A stretch of DNA of 64,000 bases from an uncultured Eubacterium sp. (GTDB taxonomy: Bacteria > Bacillota > Clostridia > Lachnospirales > Lachnospiraceae), in assembly GCA_910586225.1 (NCBI GenBank), contig CAJUIL010000014.1:24935-88934 (forward strand), given 5' to 3'. Positions 18,025 to 26,132 of the stretch are shown piece after piece; position 1 is the stretch's first letter; every line of letters starts with the position of its first letter. The position numbers and the translations under genes are program-made. A model generated the notes under the pieces. It ran no database searches. It was not told where the DNA came from and saw only the letters and a list, made by a program, of their open reading frames with translations.

Positions 18025-18146
18025 AGGTCAAGGTTTTCATATTTATGATGCGGATGAAGTTTGCCATTTTCATCCCAATTCCTCAATGTTTGTGCTGACA
18101 CTCCTAATATTTTTGAAAATTCATTGATAGAATAATATTTACCCAT
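18025..18146 (-). pseudogene. IS607 tnpA, 5' remnant (MerR-like DNA-binding domain)
   Basis: The first 40 codons, MGKYYSINEFSKILGVSAQT and LRNWDENGKLHPHH, are the N-terminal helix-turn-helix of IS607 serine recombinases. The frame then runs directly into the DDE transposase remnant to make a chimeric 73-aa ORF (17925-18146). The serine-recombinase catalytic domain is absent, so no transposase activity is expected. Confidence 0.8.
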
Positions 18147-18276
18147 AAGTGAAATCTCTTCTTAATGTCTATACTTTATTCTATCAATAAAACTTATAAA
18201 AGCAAACACTTATTCTGAGTTTTTATACTTTTACTTTATCTGTCCTATATACCTCTTTTTTCTGATTTTTATTCGG

Positions 18277-18678
18277 CTATTTTCCTATTATATACATATA
18301 CGGAGCTAATTGCAAGTAACAGTTCCAGCCTTTTGCATCCGAAAAAAGACATTTACCATACCCGGCAAATGTCTCATGCTTTTTCAGCTCGTCAACCATC
18401 ATATGATACTCTTTTACAATATCCTGCAGATCATATGCGTACACGGTATGCTCCTCTTCTTTCCGATTTAAAAGCAGCTTAAATTCCTGATAGGAATCGA
18501 TCCCCAGCTTTTTCATCAAACGAACGATCGTCGTCCTTGAAACGTGCAGAAAGGACGCTAATTGTGTGCTGTTCATTTCCTTGACCGACTGCTTGTCTCG
18601 AAAAACGGTTGTCAGGATCTCCCGGTCATTTGCCGTCAAAAGATCATACTTATCATTCACAAGTTCTTCTAAGTTCAT
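18277..18678 (-). pseudogene. Truncated RpiR/MurR-family regulator
   Basis: 133 aa. Residues 1-80 are the RpiR-type helix-turn-helix (LLTANDREILTTVF, then MNSTQLASFLHVSRTTIVRL and MKKLGIDSYQEFKLLL). Family members have about 280 aa with a C-terminal SIS sugar-phosphate domain, absent here. The last 35 residues are unrelated, and their DNA contains a terminator hairpin. The start overlaps the TRIC gene stop by four bases (ATGA). Either a deletion removed the SIS domain or the short form is used as a bare DNA-binding protein; the first is more likely. Confidence 0.75.
18342..18374 (-). terminator. Terminator inside the truncated RpiR frame
   Basis: Stem AGACATTTGCC / GGTAAATGTCT (11 bp, one G-T pair) with a six-base loop, followed on the minus strand by TTTTTT. 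It lies within the reading frame, 60 bases before its stop, which shows that foreign 3' DNA was joined to the regulator gene. Confidence 0.8.
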
Positions 18679-19364
18679 TGCTCGCTCCTGTTACTCTGCG
18701 CCGCTGCCGGATCATCGCCTCCATGCTTTATCTTCGGAAGGTTCCAGCGGTAATGCGTCGCAAACACTCTTACCAGTATAACGACACACACACCTGCCGC
18801 CATAGCCGCCAGATCATCCATGACAGGATCCAGACAAACGCATACTGCCGCACCTAGGACGGATGCACACGCATAAATATGCTTGGTCAATATATAAGGC
18901 TTTTCCTGCGCCATAATATCCCGCAGCAGGCCGCCGCCAACCCCTGTGATCACGCCGACAAAGATCAGCAAAAAGGTCTGGTCATAGCCGGCATTTTTCG
19001 CCGTATTGATACCAGTCACCGTAAATATCCCAAGCCCGACTGTATCAAAAATAAGCATGATCTTATTATAAGCTGCTGTAATTTTGTCATTTTTTATCGT
19101 TCGCTTTACATAAATGATAAAAAACAGCAGCAGAGAGGTCGTAATTGCCGTTATCGTGTAAACAGGCTTTTGAAACATCAGCGGAGGTATCACGCCCAAG
19201 ATCAGGTCACGTATCATACCTCCGCCAACCGACGTCGTAACGCCCAGCACACCTACTCCAAATAGGTCCATTTCTTTTTGGATCGCAAGCATAGCTCCAG
19301 ATGAAGCAAACGCGATCGTACCGATGATTTCCATTACAAATATAAAAATATCCAAATAATTCAT
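18675..19364 (-). CDS. TRIC-family (UPF0126/YicG) membrane channel protein
   Basis: 229 aa with about seven membrane helices in two repeats, each with a glycine-rich loop: GVTTSVGGGMIRDLILG and GVITGVGGGLLRDIMA. These are the hallmarks of prokaryotic trimeric intracellular cation channel proteins, which conduct K+ or possibly small solutes. It is the first gene of a unit with the truncated RpiR regulator, which overlaps its end. Confidence 0.9.
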   Translation of the reverse strand: MNYLDIFIFVMEIIGTIAFASSGAMLAIQKEMDLFGVGVLGVTTSVGGGMIRDLILGVIPPLMFQKPVYTITAITTSLLLFFIIYVKRTIKNDKITAAYNKIMLIFDTVGLGIFTVTGINTAKNAGYDQTFLLIFVGVITGVGGGLLRDIMAQEKPYILTKHIYACASVLGAAVCVCLDPVMDDLAAMAAGVCVVILVRVFATHYRWNLPKIKHGGDDPAAAQSNRSEQ

Positions 19365-19397
19365 AAAGCCCTGCCTTGATGATCACTCTTATTTTTA

Positions 19398-19967
19398 CTA
19401 ACACCTTTTTGATACTGCCCGAACACACATATGCTCTTTATATTCCTCTCTCTCCCGCCTGTCTTTTCCTAATTCCCTGATCGGATAATCCCACTCGTCA
19501 AAAATAACCACAAACTGATTACCGGTTTCGTAATAGATTTTCGCCAACGATTCTGCTAACGTCTCCTGACCCGTGATCAGCTGCGGATATTCTGCGCGCA
19601 GCTCCTTTAGATTATTTTGTTCGATATATTCGTTCGGGGCTGCGCGTTTTTTATATGCCTCTGTATATTGTGCCTGGATATCCACAAATATCGTATCATA
19701 TTGATTGAGCGATTCCAAAAACAATGCATCCTTCACACAGGCAAGTGGTTCAAACAAGCTTTTGGAGTCTGCGCCTTTACTGAAATAGGCAACCAACATA
19801 TCTGCCGTTACCGACTTTCCAAATCTGCGTGGTCTGCTGTTGCAGACAAATTTCTCGCTATCATCCAACTCCAGCCGCTTATTGAGAAATGCTGTCTTGT
19901 CTACAAAGTATTTGGTTTTTGTAAACCTGGCAAATTTCTCGTTGCCTTTATTTAAAAATCTTCGCAT
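19398..19967 (-). pseudogene. Truncated AAA-ATPase-like protein (DUF1703/PD-(D/E)XK type)
   Basis: 189 aa covering only the N-terminal ATPase part of a family whose members have about 500-580 aa. Visible: KTKYFVDKTAFLNK, a Walker A variant RPRRFGKSVTADML, and a Walker B VVIFDEWDYPIREL. The C-terminal nuclease-like domain is missing; the frame ends in unrelated residues MCVRAVSKRC at 19398. These proteins are frequent, often multi-copy, and of unknown function in gut Clostridia and Bacteroidetes. Confidence 0.75.
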
Positions 19968-20076
19968 TGCAGTCTCCTTTTGAAAACGGTTTTCTTTATT
20001 GTAACCGACGATCGAAGAAAAAGCAAAGTTTTAGAGTAGTCAGTCCGACGAATAGTTTCAGATTTTTCCAAGATAC

Positions 20077-21447
20077 TTAAAAAAAACTGTCAACACACTT
20101 CGCAAGCGCAATACCAATCTGCTCACCGCTGCAATCCTTGTACGCGGTACGATCAATAGAATTGCTAATAAAAACCGGCTCAAGCAAAACAGCTGGCATG
20201 GCCGTCTTGCGCATTTCGTTTACACTGCCTGGTCTTGCACGTTCTACCTTTATAAGCTTTTTCTTATATGCATCTACCTGAACGCCCTTTTCCGACGCTA
20301 TTTTTTCGATCTTCGCCTCCCTGTGCAAAGACAGGCTTTCCATAATCGTATCCAATATCTTACGCGCGTGCTCGGCATTTGTTGTTGCTGCGTTATACAA
20401 TATTTCCGTTCCATAATACTTTTCAACATCGACCAATTTTGCATCCAAGCTGTTCGCATGACAGCTGATAAAATAGTCCGCTCCCCATTCATTCGCTGCT
20501 TTAATTCCTGCATTTGCCGCCTGCGCCGCTACATTTTTTCCTCCAAACGTCCTGTCCGCAGAACGATAGACATAAATATCATACCCCATTTTATATAACT
20601 CTTTTGCCAGCGAAAGCCCGATCTCGTCACTGACTGTTCTTTCAGGCAGCTCTTTATGATAAGCCCCGGTAAATCCACCTGCTTTTGTAACATCGTGTCC
20701 GAGTCGAATAAATATTTTTTTCTTTTTAATAATCTCAATATAATAAAATGGCGCTCTTAGATTTTTTAAAAATACACCCCATGCTTTATTGACATCCTCA
20801 TTTGGCGAAATGCTCTGCGGCTTTGCTTCTGGTATCACCATAGGCGTATGCCAGTCCGCCGGTAGCTGCTCTCGTTCTGTATAACGCGGAATGCCAGCTT
20901 CTTCTGCAAATTCCGCAGGCACGTCGAACGATGCTTTTCCATACATAGTGACCAGCTTGCCCACCCACTTTCCACGATTCAGCGTATGATCAGCTTCTAC
21001 TAGATTCCTCACCTTTTTCGCTCCGGTTGCTGCCTTTCCAGGATTCGCGGAACAGCTTTCCTTTATCTGTTCTATCCTTACGATCAGATCCATCATATGT
21101 CTGTTTTTGATAGAAACCGTTTTTTCTTCTGTCATAAGAAAGTGAGCGATACTTTTCACATCGCCGATAACAGGGATCGCCATTGCTGAACTTGTTAGTG
21201 CTTGTTTTATTTCCGGCCCATTTAAGCACAATATATCATTTATAATTTCAGCTACGCTAAAGTTCAATGGCATTCTCGCGGTCTTAGCCAGCGTTTCACT
21301 CTGCTTTTGCTGTCGTGTATCTGCGTTACTTTCACTCGCTGCATTTTCGCCCTTTTTCATTTCCTCTTTGTTTGGATCCTTTTCCTCTGTATTCCCTGAT
21401 CTTACCGGTATCCTTTGCCGCTTCTTTTGTTCCACAACGATCATACA
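20077..21447 (-). CDS. N-acetylmuramoyl-L-alanine amidase (amidase_3) with unusual N-terminal region
   Basis: 456 aa from the ATG at 21447, preceded by AAGGGAG. The C-terminal half (about 240-456) is an Amidase_3 domain: RLGHDVTKAGG (His250), a Glu in PERTVSDE, SCHANS (His329) and LLEPVFISN (catalytic Glu422). The enzyme should cut the lactyl-peptide bond of peptidoglycan. The N-terminal half has no signal peptide or membrane helix; it is charged, then carries LTSSAMAIPVIGDVKSIAHF, which recalls pretoxin-type linkers. How it would reach the wall is unclear: a non-classical route, a phage-like origin or an upstream loss are all possible. Confidence 0.8.
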   Translation of the reverse strand, partial: CMIVVEQKKRQRIPVRSGNTEEKDPNKEEMKKGENAASESNADTRQQKQSETLAKTARMPLNFSVAEIINDILCLNGPEIKQALTSSAMAIPVIGDVKSIAHFLMTEEKTVSIKNRHMMDLIVRIEQIKESCSANPGKAATGAKKVRNLVEADHTLNRGKWVGKLVTMYGKASFDVPAEFAEEAGIPRYTEREQLPADWHTPMVIPEAKPQSISPNEDVNKAWGVFLKNLRAPFYYIEIIKKKKIFIRLGHDVTKAGGFTGAYHKELPERTVSDEIGLSLAKELYKMGYDIYVYRSADRTFGGKNVAAQAANAGIKAANEWGADYFISCHANSLDAKLVDVEKYYGTEILYNAATTNAEHARKILDTIMESLSLHREAKIEKIASEKGVQVDAYKKKLIKVERARPGSVNEMRKTAMPAVLLEPVFISNSIDRTAYKDCSGEQIGIALAKCVDSFF

Positions 21448-21570
21448 TAGCTCCCTTCTCATCCTATTGTCCGCAATATTCCCGCACATAAAAGCAAATG
21501 ATATATGTAAGCATACCATATGATCCTAAAAAAATCTATTTTTTCCGAAACAAATCTGCACCGCAGGCTG

Positions 21571-23223
21571 CTATGCAAGAGGCTTTTCGATGATCTTTTG
21601 AATATATCCATTTTCAATCGTAAAGAAAAACGGCATTCTAGGTTCTGCATTCTGATAGCTTTCTATGTATTTTTGAAATTCCGCTATATCCATTGTCGTA
21701 TACTCCTGCGGGCAATCTCCTTTTGTAAAATCAATATGCCAGTCCATAAATGTAAAGACTGTGTCTGCATTGCATTTCCATGTTGTTAGCTCCTTGCTTG
21801 GATTAAATATATAATATCCATCCGGCATATCCGCTTCTGTCAGTTCTAATTCTGTTATTCTATCTGTATCAACCGCTTCGATAAATTCTACCGTATCGAC
21901 TGTAATACTATCAGCTGAAACCTCCTTTATAAGCGCTGCCACAGTCTCTTCATTTTTTACGCTTTGATTTACCGTCTTTCGTATATCTTTTTCCGGTTGT
22001 TCCATGCTGTCCCGCGGATCGAATTGTATCCATTTTCCATTCAGATCGACGGCAATGCCAGCACCGTTCCATACAATTTCCGCGCCGATATTTCCAAAGT
22101 TGGATTGCAGCTCCTCAGCCGGTTCTTTCGCTCTGCTGACAACAGATCGGATTGCTCCGATAGGAAGCGTCATAGCTTCTGTTCCCTCAGCCACCATTTC
22201 GGAGACATCCTGATTCGTCGTCACAAATAACCTGCCGGAAACAAATACCATTTGCTGATTTTTCATTGAAGTTACAAACAACACCATAACGGCCAATACC
22301 AATGCCATACTGCTGATCGTTAAGCCGATCGTCGCTTTCTTCGTTTTCATAATCGACCTTATTCTTTTTTCGATAGCATTTTCGCTAAAGCTGTTGCAAA
22401 GCGGGAATAAACCGCTCTGCTTTGCCTCCATGTCAATGAGCACTCGTGCGTATTCCGATTTTGACCCTTCGCCGAGCTGCCGCACCACACCTTCATCGCA
22501 AGCCAGTTCGATATCAAGATTAAAAAGAATATACATAACCCAGACCAAAGGATTAAACCAGTGCATACACAAAGCAGCTGTTACAAACAGCTTTGCAATG
22601 GCATCAAAACGATAAATATGCACATACTCATGTAAAAAAATATATTGCAGCTGGCTTTCATTGTCCCAGCTTATTTTTTTCGGCATTAAAATGACCGGTC
22701 GAAAAATACCATAAGTCAACGGAGCAGAAATGCGGTCAGATTGTCTTATTGAAATTGAACGCTTTAAGGGCCATTGCTTTAGCCACTGTCCTGCATATTC
22801 ATTTTGAACCGGCAGAGAAGTCTGAAATTCTTTAAAACAACGCCAGTAAGACACGGCGAAAAATGCCGTAAAAAGTATCATTCCAATCAGCCAGACCATA
22901 TGCCAGACCGACACAGGCAGCGAGGCTTCTGTCACTAATTGCCCTGTTCTTTGCTCTGTAAGAATCTGTTCTTGCTGTAGCGTAGCAGGCATAAGATTTC
23001 CCACTCCTGTTCCAGAAAAAATAGACGTGGAACGATCATTACTCATAAGTGTATACACACTGAATATAGATGGAATAGAAAAAGGAATGAGCAGCCTTAA
23101 TAACACGATCTCCCACAAAATCAGAAATGTCTTTTTGGGCAGTCGATGAATTGCCGCTACCCGCAGTATTATGATCACGATAATAAGGATTGCTCCTGAA
23201 AAACTCATTTGTAATAAACTCAT
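21571..23223 (-). CDS. M56-family metallopeptidase, BlaR1/MecR1-like
   Basis: 550 aa from the ATG at 23223 (GAGGTGG upstream). Four membrane helices surround a cytoplasmic zinc-protease loop with FLHEYVHIYRFDA (His198, Glu199, His202) and a downstream ACDEGVV motif. The C-terminal 250 residues lie outside and form a sensor region, but I see no STxK penicillin-binding motif, so the ligand is unlikely to be a simple beta-lactam. Such proteins usually cleave a BlaI-type repressor encoded next to them; no intact blaI is present here although a large operator dyad is. Confidence 0.87.
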   Translation of the reverse strand: MSLLQMSFSGAILIIVIIILRVAAIHRLPKKTFLILWEIVLLRLLIPFSIPSIFSVYTLMSNDRSTSIFSGTGVGNLMPATLQQEQILTEQRTGQLVTEASLPVSVWHMVWLIGMILFTAFFAVSYWRCFKEFQTSLPVQNEYAGQWLKQWPLKRSISIRQSDRISAPLTYGIFRPVILMPKKISWDNESQLQYIFLHEYVHIYRFDAIAKLFVTAALCMHWFNPLVWVMYILFNLDIELACDEGVVRQLGEGSKSEYARVLIDMEAKQSGLFPLCNSFSENAIEKRIRSIMKTKKATIGLTISSMALVLAVMVLFVTSMKNQQMVFVSGRLFVTTNQDVSEMVAEGTEAMTLPIGAIRSVVSRAKEPAEELQSNFGNIGAEIVWNGAGIAVDLNGKWIQFDPRDSMEQPEKDIRKTVNQSVKNEETVAALIKEVSADSITVDTVEFIEAVDTDRITELELTEADMPDGYYIFNPSKELTTWKCNADTVFTFMDWHIDFTKGDCPQEYTTMDIAEFQKYIESYQNAEPRMPFFFTIENGYIQKIIEKPLA

Positions 23224-23242
23224 ACATACCACCTCAACTCTT

Positions 23243-23338
23243 TCATAAAAACATTCTCGGCCCATACATTACTTTAATTCCAGACAATATCCCTGTCCTT
23301 TCACACGAAGCCAACGTCTTTTCTACTTTTTTATCCAT
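23243..23338 (-). CDS. Small ORF upstream of the BlaR1-like gene
   Basis: 31 codons starting at an ATG with GAAGGAG upstream. The peptide (MDKKVEKTLASCERTGILSG and 11 more residues) resembles nothing I know and is not a BlaI fragment I can recognise. It sits between the operator dyad and the M56 gene, exactly where blaI would be expected. It may be a leader peptide or a scar of a deleted repressor. Confidence 0.35.
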   Translation of the reverse strand: MDKKVEKTLASCERTGILSGIKVMYGPRMFL

Positions 23339-23353
23339 ATTTTATGCTCCTTC

Positions 23354-23404
23354 TTGATAAGACTATAGTAGTCCCTTTTGTATAGACTACTACAATCTTA
23401 TCAA
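23354..23404 (-). promoter_or_regulatory. Large operator-like inverted repeat upstream of the BlaR1-like gene
   Basis: Two 20-base arms (TTGATAAGACTATAGTAGTC and a near-complement, two mismatches) flank 11 bases. The inner half-sites contain TAGTAGTC/GACTACTA, close to the TACTACA-type half-sites of BlaI/MecI operators. It lies just before the small ORF and its RBS, fitting a repressor site over the promoter of the M56 gene. Confidence 0.65.
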
Positions 23405-23426
23405 AAAGTCAATAAAAAAAGACTGA

Positions 23427-23465
23427 AAAAAGCACTGCATACTCTCTTCTGCAATGCTTTTTCGT
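23427..23465 (-). terminator. Probable terminator after the BlaR1 control region / end of next gene
   Basis: Hairpin AAAAGCATTGCA...TGCAGTGCTTTT with a short mismatch and a T-run on the minus strand, 22 bases after the stop of the gene at 23488-24114. Confidence 0.7.
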
Positions 23466-23487
23466 ATCATTTCAAGTAACAACAACT

Positions 23488-24114
23488 TTAATATTGAAAC
23501 TCAGTTGTATCAATCACTTCCCATGTTTTATCAGAAATCTTAAATGCCAGCTCATCAAGCTTGTCTACCGGCACATAAAGGATACCTGTGATCAGCTCTT
23601 CATAAAATTTGGCCACCAGCGGCATTGCAGCTCCGTCCTCAAACTTTAGGAGCGCTTTGCCAAGTGCAGCTATTATAAATGGCGGATAACCGATCGCTTT
23701 GCAGATTTCTTTCATATCTTTGGATTTTATCGCTTTCATTACTGTATCATGCGCAACAATCCTTGCCTTTTCCCATCCATTATTAAGATTGTCTTGCATA
23801 GCCTTCATAAACGTGCTATGTTTGAGTCCGGCTAAATAAGTTGACCGAAACGTCATATCACTCGGATAACAGATACATGGGATACGTCTACAGATCCCAT
23901 TCCCCGGCGCTTTTGCAAACTGCTTACGCCAATCGTCAAACAACTTATGAAAATCCGTATGCTGCCAGGATTGGATCGGACAGCACGTATAATCAGGCGC
24001 AGCGTCATACTCAGCCGCTTTTTCAGGCAGCATCGCCACCTGTTTGACTATAAAATTTTGTTTCTGATAAATAATTTTACCATATGGTCTCCAGTCATTC
24101 GTCTCAACTCTCAT
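23488..24114 (-). CDS. Hypothetical protein, 208 aa
   Basis: Not recognised. The protein has no signal peptide or clear membrane helix. It holds several cysteines near the N-terminal third (YTCCPIQSW and GICRRIPCICYPSD) and mostly helical sequence after residue 110. A possible -10 (TATAAG on the minus strand, near 24150) and a terminator after its end suggest a single-gene unit. It looks like an intact gene by length and codon pattern, but no homologous family comes to mind. Confidence 0.65.
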   Translation of the reverse strand: MRVETNDWRPYGKIIYQKQNFIVKQVAMLPEKAAEYDAAPDYTCCPIQSWQHTDFHKLFDDWRKQFAKAPGNGICRRIPCICYPSDMTFRSTYLAGLKHSTFMKAMQDNLNNGWEKARIVAHDTVMKAIKSKDMKEICKAIGYPPFIIAALGKALLKFEDGAAMPLVAKFYEELITGILYVPVDKLDELAFKISDKTWEVIDTTEFQY

Positions 24115-24436
24115 TTTATATCCTCCGTCGATTTAAAATAAACGCACTCTTATATTTATCGACAGAAATTGAAAAAAAAGAAACCATCACTTCTGTATTT
24201 CCATTCGAACGAGCCAAATATCATTTACAAACAGCTCACCTTCAAAAAATACCCGCTGGATGGCAGAAATGGCTGCCAGTGTGAAACACCATGCAGCAAC
24301 AGCGCTTATGGCAGGACTGTACACACAAGGGCCTCTGATGATCCAATGCTGGTTACTGACCCGCCGCGCGGGAGTAGTGAGTGGGAAACGGAATACGCCA
24401 AAAGGACTTCCGTAGAGCGGTCCAACAAGCGCGAAA

Positions 24437-24558
24437 AATTTCCCGCCTGCAAGTGTTATAATAATAAGTGCAGATGATGTATGTTGTATCTGGCATGGTT
24501 GATATACGCTTTGCATTCTGACAGCGGTGTTACGATTACTGCTGCCATTTGATATTTC
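24437..24558 (+). repeat. Direct repeat, left copy, flanking the toxin-antitoxin pair
   Basis: About 120 bases similar to 25113-25235 in the same orientation. Shared blocks: AATTTCCYGCC, RTGTTATAATA, GTATGTTGTATCTGG and ACTGCTG. It ends four bases before the toxin frame end. No gene is recognised in 24115-24436 between this repeat and the hypothetical gene. Confidence 0.6.
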
Positions 24559-24561
24559 AAT

Positions 24562-24893
24562 TTAACTGTTAATAATTGTACAAACTTTGTCCATGCATTC
24601 CGATAGTTTTTCGTCACTCAAATGACCGATTCGATATAAGATGATTTTTCGGTCTAACGTAAATATTTTGTTTGGACGGATGTTACTGTCCAGATGGAGT
24701 GAGCCGGATACGAGATCTGCTTCTGCAAGGGGTATTCGTATGTGTCGTTGACATTCTTGGACGTGATCTGCAGCATGATATAGTCGTCGCCCGTTATGCC
24801 AGAAAGTATGAGGGCGGGGCGCCTTTTTGCAGAGCTTAGATCCGTGAATGGGAATGGAAGCACGATGACATCGCCTTTTATAAATGTTTCCAT
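24562..24893 (-). pseudogene. PemK/MazF-type toxin, frameshifted
   Basis: The first part (24893 to about 24730) reads KGDVIVLPFPFTDLSSAKRR then PALILSG and MLQITSK, the standard MazF/PemK ribonuclease start. At a CCCC run (plus-strand GGGG at 24729-24732) the frame changes; the continuation EADLVSGSLHLDSNIRPNKI then FTLDRKIILYRIGHLSDEKL is the expected C-terminal half and ends at 24562. One missing C explains the break. In the undisturbed frame the product stops 79 aa in, without the C-terminal strand. The toxin is therefore probably dead, unless slippage or a sequencing error accounts for the run. Confidence 0.82.
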
Positions 24894-25066
24894 GCATCGT
24901 CCTCCTCTTTCCGCAGCCAGTCTTTGGCAAGACTTGGCTCGCTTAAGAATGCGTTGTTAATATCTGTTTCTTCATGCAGGATGAATTTTACAAAGGCAAG
25001 GATGATATCCAGTTTGCTTTCGGGTACATCTGCGATCAGATGTTCAAGTAATTGTTGTTTTGACAT
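24878..25066 (-). CDS. Antitoxin of a PemK/MazF-type pair (DUF2281-like)
   Basis: 62 aa, mostly helical (MSKQQLLEHLIADVPESKL, then DIILAFVKFILHEE) with a C-terminal tail ending WLRKEEDDAWKHL that would wrap the toxin. It overlaps the toxin start by 16 bases and precedes it, the usual order for type II antitoxins. This gene is intact although its toxin partner is frameshifted. AAAGGA-like RBS bases lie upstream. Confidence 0.78.
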   Translation of the reverse strand: MSKQQLLEHLIADVPESKLDIILAFVKFILHEETDINNAFLSEPSLAKDWLRKEEDDAWKHL

Positions 25067-25112
25067 TTTCTATAATCCTTTCTTTTATTTTTGTATTTAA
25101 ACTTTTTCTCTC

Positions 25113-25235
25113 AATTTCCTGCCGGCAGATGTTATAATACAGATGCAGGCGGTATGTTGTATCTGGTATGATGTAAAGTTTGCAAGGCGGCAACAGTGTT
25201 CCTGGCACTGCTGCATTTTCTATTTCTATATGAAA
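25113..25235 (+). repeat. Direct repeat, right copy, flanking the toxin-antitoxin pair
   Basis: Imperfect copy of 24437-24558 in the same orientation, located upstream of the antitoxin gene. The rest of 25067-25401 holds no recognised gene. A motif near 25337 (TTATATTTATCGGCAGAAAT) recurs near 24149 and may be a shared promoter on the minus strand. Confidence 0.6.
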
Positions 25236-25401
25236 CATCGGGTAGAAGATACCCCTTACAGAGTATCAGCCCCCACAATACGTTACCGCATATCACCCAA
25301 GACTCGCTACGGATGGATAAAAGTTGTAAAGTCGTGTTATATTTATCGGCAGAAATTAAAAAAAGATAATCTAATATATTGACCCATAAACAGCGCAGCA
25401 C

Positions 25402-26100
25402 TTAAAAAATCTGCTTAACTGCATACACCCCCTGCATTTTTTCAAGATAATAGACAACCTGCGCATTACTGCGATCCTCCGGGAGCCTTAAGGAAATGAC
25501 CGCGTTGTATACCCCGCCGTCCTTTGGCTCGTTCAAGATCACATTGCCGACTTTCAGCCCGAACGCCTCCGCAGCAGAACGGATTTCCTGGAGTTTTACC
25601 ACATCATGGAACTCGACATAGACGCGCATCCACATATCATTGTGTGTAAAATGGTCGGAAATACCGCGAAACTTCGTCACAACAATATAAACCGCTCCCG
25701 TAGCAAGAATACCGCCCACATAAAACCCAATCCCAATCGCAAGGCCGATACACGCGGCAGCCCACAAGCCTGCCGCTGTCGTCAGCCCTCGGATCTTTGT
25801 ATTGCCTTCAATAATAATGCTGCCCGCTCCCAAAAACCCGATCCCGCTGACGACCTGGGCGCCCAGCCTGGCCGGATCTCCGGTATGAAACTCCTCATAC
25901 ATATATTCTCCTGTCAGCATCACAAGCGCCGCGCTCATGCACACCAGCGAATAGGTGCGCATCCCAGCCGAACGGTTTGCCTTGCCCCGTTCGATGCCCA
26001 GGATTCCCCCACATAAAATGGAAAGGGAGAGCCGCAGGATACCGGAAAAAATACGCATATTTTCAGCTTCACTGATCAAATTTAAAAACCACTGTCCCAT
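25402..26100 (-). CDS. MgtC/SapB family membrane protein
   Basis: 232 aa. About five N-terminal membrane helices contain the family motifs GGILGIERGKANRSAGMRTY, GIGFLGAGSIIIEG and IRGLTTAAGLWAAACIG. A C-terminal ACT-like cytoplasmic domain (about 150-232) follows. MgtC-type proteins act under Mg2+ limitation or influence membrane ATPase activity; the bacterial-housekeeping branch (SapB/YhiD) has no settled role. Confidence 0.92.
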   Translation of the reverse strand: MGQWFLNLISEAENMRIFSGILRLSLSILCGGILGIERGKANRSAGMRTYSLVCMSAALVMLTGEYMYEEFHTGDPARLGAQVVSGIGFLGAGSIIIEGNTKIRGLTTAAGLWAAACIGLAIGIGFYVGGILATGAVYIVVTKFRGISDHFTHNDMWMRVYVEFHDVVKLQEIRSAAEAFGLKVGNVILNEPKDGGVYNAVISLRLPEDRSNAQVVYYLEKMQGVYAVKQIF

Positions 26101-26132
26101 GCGGACGCCCCCCCCCTTTCCAATCTGAAAGT

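Noticed and set aside
24187..24516. 109-codon minus-strand frame as a gene
   Set aside because: No RBS, odd composition, no recognised domain, and it overlaps the repeat at 24437-24558.
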